Positions 58,464-64,000 of a stretch of DNA of 64,000 bases are shown here, piece by piece (the stretch's first letter is position 1; every line of letters begins with the position of its first letter). The stretch is from Dokdonella fugitiva (lineage in GTDB: Bacteria > Pseudomonadota > Gammaproteobacteria > Xanthomonadales > Rhodanobacteraceae). Made by a program: the position numbers and the translations under genes. Where the stretch lies: positions 62,001 through 126,000 of the forward strand of contig NZ_JACGXL010000004.1 of the NCBI RefSeq assembly GCF_014138265.1, in the 5' to 3' direction. The notes beneath the pieces were generated by a model. That model was not told the DNA's origin. It saw only the letters and a program-made list of their open reading frames with translations, and made no database searches.

Positions 58464-60179
58464 ATGGCGCGGCTCTGCCTCAACATGATCGTGAAGAACG
58501 AGGCGGCGATCATCGAGCGCTGCCTCGCGGCGGCGGGGCCCCACGTCGACGTCTACGCGATCCTCGACACCGGCTCGACCGACGACACGATCGCGCGCAT
58601 CCGCGCCCATTTCGCGCGACTCGGCATCCCCGGCGTCGTCGCCGAGGGCGTGTTCCACACGTTCGAACAGGCGCGCAACGACGCGCTCGATCTCGCATTG
58701 CGCAGCGGCCTCGATTTCGACTACCTGCTGTTCTGCGACGCCGACATGGACCTCGAGGTCACGCGCCGCGATTTCCGCGACCGCCTCGACGGCCCCGTCT
58801 ACTCGATTGCGCAGCGCAGCGTGGACGGCTTCGAGTATCCGAACGTACGCGTGCTCCGGCGCGACGTGCCCGCGCGTTACCGCGGCGTCACGCACGAATA
58901 CCTCGACGTCGGCGACCGCCCGCGCCCGCTGCTCGACGGCGTCGCGTTCCTCGACCACGCGTCGGGGGCGAACCGCACGGGGAAATACGAGCGCGACATC
59001 GCGCTGCTCGGCGAGGCGCTGCGCGCCGAACCCGACAATGCGCGCTACGTGTTCTACCTCGCCAACTCGCATTACGACCTCGGCGACTTCACGACCGCGA
59101 TGGCGTGGTACGCGCGCCGCGAGGCGATGGCGGGATGGGCCGAAGAGGTTTTCTATTCGTCCTATCGCACCGGTCTGTGCCTGCAGCGCCTCGAGCGCGA
59201 CGACGAGGCGGCGGCGCGCCTGCTCGACACGTGGCAGCGCTTTCCGGAGCGTGCCGAACCGCTGCACGCGCTCGCGCTGCACTACCAGCGCAAGGGCCAG
59301 CATCGGCTCGTGCACCTCGTCGCCGGTGCGGGACGCGCGATCGCCGCGCCGCGGGAAGCGCTGTTCGTCGAGACGGACGTCTATGCGTGGCGCCTCAAGG
59401 ACCTCGACGCGGTCGCGCTGTACTGGCTCGGCCGACGCTCGGCGGCCGCGGCGCTCAATCACGAACTGCTCGCGCTCGTGCCCGCGGGCGAGCGCGCGCG
59501 CATCGCGCAGAACCTCGCCTATTGCGAAAGCCGGCCTGCTGCGCCGTCGTTGCCGGATGCCACGGCCGCGACGCGACAACCGTACGACAAGTACGACGGC
59601 CTCAAACGCTGGGGTTGGTACGTCGACCAGTTCGAGGCGTGGCGCGAACACCTCGCCACCGATGCGCCCGTGCGCGTGCTCGAGATCGGTGCCTTCGACG
59701 GCGTGTCGGCGAACATGATGCTCGACGCGATCTTCACCCATCCGCAGTCGCAGGTCGTCGCGATCGATCCGTACCACGCCGACCCGACCACGCCGGAAGT
59801 CGACGCGTCGACGCGCGACACGTTCCTGCGCAACGCGCGCATCGGCGGCCACCAGGAGCGCATCAAGCTGCTGCAGGGCTACAGCTTCGACCTGCTGCCG
59901 GCGATGGCGCATGCATCGTTTGACCTCATCTACATCGACGGCAGCCATCTCGCGCGCCACGTGCTCGAGGACGCGGTGCTCGCGATGCGCCTGCTCAAGC
60001 CCGGCGGCATCATCGGCTTCGACGACTACCTGTGGACTTCGACGAGCGATCCGGGCGACCCGACCGCGAGTCCGAAGGTGGCGATCGACGCGTTCGAACG
60101 CGTCTACGCCGACCGCATCGAACCGTTGTTCGGCACGCGCCAGCGCTTCTACCGCGTGCGCGCCGACGCCGCGCCGTGA
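58464..60179 (+). CDS. GT2 glycosyltransferase fused to a class I methyltransferase
   Basis: 571 residues. Residues 1 to about 175 are a short GT2 domain of the SPBc2/tetratricopeptide-glycosyltransferase type (LCLNMIVKNEAAIIERCL; AILDTGSTDDTI; LFCDADMDLE; THEYLDVG). Residues about 180-355 are TPR-like helices (YVFYLANSHYDLGDFTTAMAWYARR). Residues about 375-571 are a Methyltransf_24-like domain (RVLEIGAFDGVSANMML; VVAIDPYH; FDLIYIDGSHLARHVLEDAVLAMRLLKPGG; GFDDYLW). The fusion suggests sugar addition and methylation of the same acceptor. It follows galE by 36 bases, with GGAGA before the ATG. The acceptor is unknown. Confidence 0.84.
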   Translation: MARLCLNMIVKNEAAIIERCLAAAGPHVDVYAILDTGSTDDTIARIRAHFARLGIPGVVAEGVFHTFEQARNDALDLALRSGLDFDYLLFCDADMDLEVTRRDFRDRLDGPVYSIAQRSVDGFEYPNVRVLRRDVPARYRGVTHEYLDVGDRPRPLLDGVAFLDHASGANRTGKYERDIALLGEALRAEPDNARYVFYLANSHYDLGDFTTAMAWYARREAMAGWAEEVFYSSYRTGLCLQRLERDDEAAARLLDTWQRFPERAEPLHALALHYQRKGQHRLVHLVAGAGRAIAAPREALFVETDVYAWRLKDLDAVALYWLGRRSAAAALNHELLALVPAGERARIAQNLAYCESRPAAPSLPDATAATRQPYDKYDGLKRWGWYVDQFEAWREHLATDAPVRVLEIGAFDGVSANMMLDAIFTHPQSQVVAIDPYHADPTTPEVDASTRDTFLRNARIGGHQERIKLLQGYSFDLLPAMAHASFDLIYIDGSHLARHVLEDAVLAMRLLKPGGIIGFDDYLWTSTSDPGDPTASPKVAIDAFERVYADRIEPLFGTRQRFYRVRADAAP

Positions 60180-60192
60180 CCGCCCGCGCGTG

Positions 60193-60222
60193 CATCCGCG
60201 CACGGTGGCCCGTGCGCGGATG
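60193..60222. other. Perfect 13-base hairpin between GT-methyltransferase gene and rnpB
   Basis: CATCCGCGCACGG (60193-60205) pairs fully with CCGTGCGCGGATG (60210-60222) around TGGC. There is no T tract on either side. It lies where both the plus-strand gene and the minus-strand rnpB end, so it may stop or trim both transcripts. Confidence 0.6.
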
Positions 60223-60232
60223 ACGCGAAGGA

Positions 60233-60582
60233 GTGAAGTCGGCCGATAAGCCGGGTTCTGTCGTGGACAGCCATTCCTCTAGGCCGTGCGTCGCCGCACG
60301 GCTCGAGCAACCAACCCGGGGACGACGCGGGCCACGTCATGGTCCCCCTATTCGGTCTTGCTCCAGGTGGGGTTTGCCGTGCCGGTCCGTTGCCGGACTC
60401 GCGGTGCGCTCTTACCGCACCGTTTCACCCTTGCCTGATCCTCTCGCGAGGCCATCGGCGGTCTGCTCTCTGTTGCACTATCCGTCGGCTCGCGCCGCCC
60501 AGGCGTTACCTGGCACCTTGCCCTATGGAGCCCGGACTTTCCTCGAAGCCTCGCGGCCTCGCGGCTGCCTGGCCGACTCCAC
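60233..60582 (-). ncRNA. rnpB: RNase P RNA (bacterial type A)
   Basis: Catalytic RNA that matures tRNA 5' ends. On the minus strand, near the 5' end, the conserved GAGGAAAGTCCGGGCTCC is followed by ATAGGGCAAGGTGCCAGGTA; GGTGCGGTAAGAGCGCACC and GAGCAAGACC follow; the 3' part has GAACCCGGCTTATCGG. The ends are set by helix P1: GTGGAGTCGGCC at the 5' end pairs over 12 bases with GGCCGACTTCAC at the 3' end. Length is about 350 bases, normal for type A. Confidence 0.95.
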
Positions 60583-60615
60583 GCGTAGTCTAGCAGGCTG
60601 CCCCGGCGACGGCCG

Positions 60616-61965
60616 TCAACGCGTCGCCGCCGCGACGCGCGCGATCGCCTCGATGCTGAGCTCGACGTCGGCGTCGGTGGTCGCCCACGACGACACGCTG
60701 ATGCGCATCGCGCTGCGGCCCTGCCAGACCGTCCCGCCGCACCAGCAAGTGCCCTCGGCCTGCACCGCGTCGACGACGCGGCGCGTGCGCCCGGCATCGC
60801 CGAACGCGACCAGCACCTGGTTCAGCGCGACCTCGTTCAGCACCTCGAAGCCGTGCGCGGCGAGCGCCTCGGCGAAACGGCGCGCCTGGCGGCAATTGCG
60901 CTCGACGAGTTCGTCGACGCCGCTGCGCCCGAGCCCGCGCAGCGCGGCCCAGACGTCGACCCCGCGCGCGCGCCGCGACAGCTCCGGCGTGTAGTCGGCC
61001 GGATTGCGCCACGCGCTCTCGGTCGGCAGGTAGTCGGCGGTGATCGCCATCGCCGCGCTGAGTGCGACGGGATCGCGCACGAACGCGAGCCCGCTGTCGT
61101 ACGGCACGTTCAGCCACTTGTGCGCGTCGGTCGCCCACGAATCGGCGAGCTCGATGCCGCGCACCTGTTCGCGCACGCGCGAACCCGCGCGCGCCCACAG
61201 ACCGAACGCGCCGTCGACGTGCAGCCACGCGCCTGCGCCGATGCGCTCGCGCACGTCGGCGACGGCGTCGCAGGCACCGGTGTTGACGTTGCCGACCTGC
61301 GTGCAGACGATCGCCGGCGCGGCGATCCGCGGCAGCGCGTCGACGCGCAGGCGTCCCTCGCCGTCGACCGGCACACGCCGCACGCGGTTGCGGCCGAGAC
61401 CGAGCAGGCCGAGCGACTTGACCAGGCTCGGATGCGCCTCGTCGCCGATCACGACGTCGATCGGTGGCGCGTCGAACAGGCCGTCCGCCTCGACGTTCCA
61501 GCCCGCCTGCGCGAGCACGCGATGTCGCGCGGCGGCGAGTGCGACGAAGTTGGCGACGGTCGCGCCGGTCACGAACGCGCCACCGGTGCCGTGCGGCAGC
61601 CCGAACAGGTCGACCAGCCAGCGCAGCGCGACCTGTTCCAGCCGCGACGTCGCAGGCGTCACCCGGTACAGCGCCGAGTTCTGGTCCCAGGCGGTCGCGA
61701 GCCAGTTCGCCGCGAGCGCGACCGGCAATGCACCACCGATCACGAAGCCGAAGAAGCGCGGCCCCGCCATCGCGGTCGTCGCGGGCGAACCGAATCGGTC
61801 GAGTTGGTCGAGGACCGTGTGCGCGTCGACCGGCGTGTCGGGCAACGGCGTGTCGAAAGCGTCGAGCGCACCCTCGGCCGCCGGGTCGAACGCGACGCGA
61901 CGCTTGGCGAGGCCATCGAGGTACGCGCCCGCACGCTCGGCGGCGTCCTGCAGCAGGGGTTGCAC
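60616..61965 (-). CDS. Group II pyridoxal-phosphate-dependent decarboxylase
   Basis: 449 residues, AAT-I fold (Pfam Pyridoxal_deC type). It shows FFGFVIGGALPVALAANWLATAWDQN, TGATVANFVALAAARH, DEAHPSLVKSL, VCTQVGNVNTGA, HVDGAFGLWA and the PLP-binding Lys in SWATDAHKWLNVPYDSG. Relatives remove the carboxyl group from amino acids such as Glu, aromatic amino acids or 2,4-diaminobutyrate; the substrate cannot be told from sequence alone. The start is GTG 61965 with GGAGG 7 bases upstream; no ATG is well placed. It lies 34 bases before the rsmI stop and just ahead of rnpB, all on one strand. Confidence 0.85.
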   Translation of the reverse strand: MQPLLQDAAERAGAYLDGLAKRRVAFDPAAEGALDAFDTPLPDTPVDAHTVLDQLDRFGSPATTAMAGPRFFGFVIGGALPVALAANWLATAWDQNSALYRVTPATSRLEQVALRWLVDLFGLPHGTGGAFVTGATVANFVALAAARHRVLAQAGWNVEADGLFDAPPIDVVIGDEAHPSLVKSLGLLGLGRNRVRRVPVDGEGRLRVDALPRIAAPAIVCTQVGNVNTGACDAVADVRERIGAGAWLHVDGAFGLWARAGSRVREQVRGIELADSWATDAHKWLNVPYDSGLAFVRDPVALSAAMAITADYLPTESAWRNPADYTPELSRRARGVDVWAALRGLGRSGVDELVERNCRQARRFAEALAAHGFEVLNEVALNQVLVAFGDAGRTRRVVDAVQAEGTCWCGGTVWQGRSAMRISVSSWATTDADVELSIEAIARVAAATR

Positions 61966-61999
61966 GGCGACCTCCGCATTCCGCAGCGAAGGCGCCACT

Positions 62000-62824
62000 C
62001 TACTCGTACAGCGCCTTGCGCGGCGCGCCGGTGATCGCCGCGGCGAGCTTGGCCGCACGCGCGGGCGGCAGCTCCTCGCGCAGCAGTGTGAACACCCTTC
62101 GCCCCTCGGCGAGGACCGCATCGGCGGCGGCACCTTCGGCGCCCGCCACGACGAGCACGAACTCGCCACGCTGCTGGTTCGCATCGGCGAGCACGCGCGC
62201 CTCGACGTCGGCGAGCGGCGCGGCGATCACCGTCTCGAACAGCTTGGTCAGCTCGCGCGCGAGCACCGCGGCACGCGCGCCGCCGAACACCGCGACGAAG
62301 TCGGCGAGCGCCTCGACGATGCGATGGCTCGACTCGTAGAAGAGCAGGGTGCGCGGTTCGGCAACGAGTTCGGCGAGCCGTTCGCGCCGCGCGGCCGCCT
62401 TTGCCGGCAGGAACCCTTCGAACACGAAGCGGTCGCTCGCGAGTCCGGCGACCGACAGCGCCGCGATCGCCGCGCACGGGCCCGGCACCGGCGAGACCTC
62501 GCAGCCGGCTTCGCGCGCAGCGCGCACGAGCCGATAACCGGGATCGCTGACGAGCGGCGTGCCCGCGTCGGAGACGAGCGCGACGTCGTCGCCGCCGAGC
62601 AGGCGCTCGACGACGCGCTCGGCCTGATCGCGTTCATTGTGTTCGTGCAGCGCGAACGTGCGCGCGCGACTGCCCGCGTGGGCGAGCAGCGGCGCGCTGT
62701 GGCGCGTGTCCTCCGCGGCGACGAGTGCGACCGCGCGCAGCACGTCGCGCGCGCGCGGCGACAGGTCGTCGAGGTTGCCGATCGGCGTCGCGACGATCCA
62801 CAGCTTGCCTCGTTTCCGTTCCAT
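62000..62824 (-). CDS. rsmI: 16S rRNA (cytidine-1402-2'-O) methyltransferase
   Basis: 274 residues, tetrapyrrole-methylase fold. It opens GKLWIVATPIGNLDDLSPRA and has AAEDTRHSAPLL, VALVSDAGTPLVSDPGYRLV, PVPGPCAAIAALSVAGL and FYESSHRIVEAL. It modifies the same nucleotide as RsmH, which is encoded in this window. It diverges from lpoA with 94 bases between starts, in which tatcat (62873-62878) may be part of a promoter. Confidence 0.95.
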   Translation of the reverse strand: MERKRGKLWIVATPIGNLDDLSPRARDVLRAVALVAAEDTRHSAPLLAHAGSRARTFALHEHNERDQAERVVERLLGGDDVALVSDAGTPLVSDPGYRLVRAAREAGCEVSPVPGPCAAIAALSVAGLASDRFVFEGFLPAKAAARRERLAELVAEPRTLLFYESSHRIVEALADFVAVFGGARAAVLARELTKLFETVIAAPLADVEARVLADANQQRGEFVLVVAGAEGAAADAVLAEGRRVFTLLREELPPARAAKLAAAITGAPRKALYE

Positions 62825-62918
62825 CGCGTCCTGTCCCGCGCCGTCGCGGCGGGCCCGTCCGCGCGATCGGCTATCATTCCAGCGTAGCGCATCGCGCAGC
62901 CCCGGAGGGACGCAACCC

Positions 62919-64000
62919 ATGCTTCGCCGATTCGAAGGAACCGTGATCGCGCGCCGCGCCCGGCTCATGCCACTCGCCCTGCTGTGCGCCGCGCTCGGCG
63001 CCTGCGCGACGATGGGCGACCTGTCGGACCGCGTCAGCGGTGCCGGCCCGGCCGCGACCGGTGCGCAAGCCGATCACGCCGAACAGCTCTACGCCGACGG
63101 CCAGCTCGACCAGGCAGCGAGCGAATTCCTCGCCCTCGCGGACGGCGCGCGCGGCGACGCGGCCGCGCACTACCGCCTGCGCGCGGCCGAAGTGCTGCGC
63201 GACCGCGGCGATCTCGACGGCGCCGCGCGCGCACTCGGCGACATCAAGCGGCGCCGCCTGCACGGCGACGAACCGCAGCGGCTCGACCTGCTCGACGCGG
63301 AGATCGCGATCAAGCACGGCGACGTCGGCCGGGCCGATGCGCTGCTCGCGGGCCTCGGCGACAACCCGTCCGAAAGCGTGCGCATCCGCGCGCTGGAATT
63401 GCGCGCGCGCGCGGACCTCGCGCGCGGCGACCGCTTTGCCTCGGCGCGCTCGCGCGCGGTGCTCGACCGCGATCTCCAGGGCGGCGATCGCGAACAGAAT
63501 CGCCGCCAGCTCGTCGAAGCACTCGCCGGCCTCGACGTCAACGCCTTGCGTACCGGCGTCGAAGGCCTGCGCGTCGACGATCCGCTACGCCCGTGGGTCG
63601 AACAGGCGCTGCGCGGCAAGGGCCAGCCGCTCGCGCGCGCGCTGCCAAAGCCAAGCCGCCCGGTCGGCACGATGCAGCCGGGCGGCAACGGCTCGCTCGA
63701 AAGCGAAGGCTACAACTCGCTGCATCGCGTCGCGCTGCTGCTGCCGCTGAGCGCGCAGTTCGCCACGGTGTCGCAGTCGATCCGCGACGGTTTCCTCACC
63801 GCGTACTTCGCCGACGCGCGCGAACGCCGTCCCGAATTGCGCATCTACGATTCCGGCAAGACGCCGGCGGACGCGATCGCCGCGTACGACCGCGCCGTCG
63901 CCGACGGCGCCGACCACGTGGTCGGGCCGCTGCAGCGCGAATCGGTCGGCGAGCTGTTCCACCAATCGCTGCGCGCGCGCGTGCTCGCGCTCAACCATCC
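62919..64000 (+). CDS. lpoA: Penicillin-binding protein activator LpoA/LppC (3' end cut by window)
   Basis: Outer-membrane lipoprotein that activates PBP1A in peptidoglycan synthesis. 360 residues are visible. The signal has the lipobox LLCAALGAC at about residues 21-29. Then comes a helical TPR-like N-domain (YADGQLDQAASEFLALAD), followed from about residue 270 by the LppC periplasmic-binding-like domain (SLHRVALLLPLSAQFATVSQSIRDGFLTAYF, trimmed; VVGPLQRESVGELF). GGAGGGA lies 8 bases before the ATG. The order lpoA-rsmI facing apart matches other gammaproteobacteria. Confidence 0.93.
   Translation, partial: MLRRFEGTVIARRARLMPLALLCAALGACATMGDLSDRVSGAGPAATGAQADHAEQLYADGQLDQAASEFLALADGARGDAAAHYRLRAAEVLRDRGDLDGAARALGDIKRRRLHGDEPQRLDLLDAEIAIKHGDVGRADALLAGLGDNPSESVRIRALELRARADLARGDRFASARSRAVLDRDLQGGDREQNRRQLVEALAGLDVNALRTGVEGLRVDDPLRPWVEQALRGKGQPLARALPKPSRPVGTMQPGGNGSLESEGYNSLHRVALLLPLSAQFATVSQSIRDGFLTAYFADARERRPELRIYDSGKTPADAIAAYDRAVADGADHVVGPLQRESVGELFHQSLRARVLALNH

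Noticed and set aside
56013-60203. Very long minus-strand open frame opposite the collagen repeat, galE and GT fusion
   Set aside because: It is an antisense shadow of three well-supported plus-strand genes in GC-rich DNA; its translation is Arg/Gly low complexity with no domain.

Overview
This 64 kb window is one contiguous stretch of a GC-rich gammaproteobacterial chromosome. Both ends cut a gene (nadE at the left, lpoA at the right). The gene order pilS-pilR / pilA ... pilB-pilC-pilD-coaE, the dcw cluster running mraZ to ftsZ and then lpxC, dciA, an M23 peptidase, secA and a Nudix/ThiE fusion, and the TfpX/TfpZ-type pilin accessory gene all point to the Xanthomonadales/Lysobacterales. A Rhodanobacteraceae-like genus such as Dokdonella is a reasonable guess, but no sequence search was possible.

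Left part (1-8551, all minus strand): glutamine-dependent NAD synthetase overlapping a membrane acyltransferase/SGNH protein; a large secreted protein with a barrel-like N-terminal third and six Ig/cadherin-like repeats; then sucCD with a clean terminator.

Type IV pilus region (8752-32130): the PilS/PilR two-component pair; a membrane spermidine-synthase-like protein; a pilin accessory protein; pilA behind a good sigma-54 promoter with two upstream dyads; then an 8 kb block of sugar-transfer genes (a TMTC-like GT-C membrane protein with a TPR-like tail, a GT4 glycosyltransferase, a nucleotide-sugar epimerase, three methyltransferases, a UPF0104 membrane protein and a GT2 polyprenyl-phosphate-type glycosyltransferase) placed between pilA and pilB; then pilB, pilC, pilD, coaE; then a second GT2-methyltransferase-UPF0104 module. 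The two minus-strand modules bracket pilBCD-coaE and have the same gene order, suggesting duplication or a repeated functional unit. I infer a pilin or surface glycan pathway built into the pilus locus.

Cell wall region (32258-54598): Nudix-ThiE fusion, secA, M23 peptidase, dciA (divergent), lpxC, and the dcw cluster ftsZ, ftsA, ftsQ, ddlB, murC, murG, ftsW, mraY, murF, murE, ftsI, ftsL, rsmH, mraZ. From rsmH down to ftsA nearly every junction overlaps by 1-11 bases. The operon has a sigma-70-type promoter followed by four MraZ-box repeats at exact 10-base spacing.

Right part (54599-64000): where pseudomonads have rnpB directly between mraZ and rsmI, this window carries about 5.6 kb of accessory genes: a small secreted protein translationally coupled to a secreted collagen-like protein with about 126 Gly-X-Y triplets, then galE, and a GT2-methyltransferase fusion. 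RNase P RNA, a PLP-dependent decarboxylase, rsmI and the start of lpoA follow. The strongest candidates for new biology are the TMTC-like protein next to pilA, the paired glycan modules around pilBCD, and the collagen/small-protein/GT-methyltransferase surface locus.
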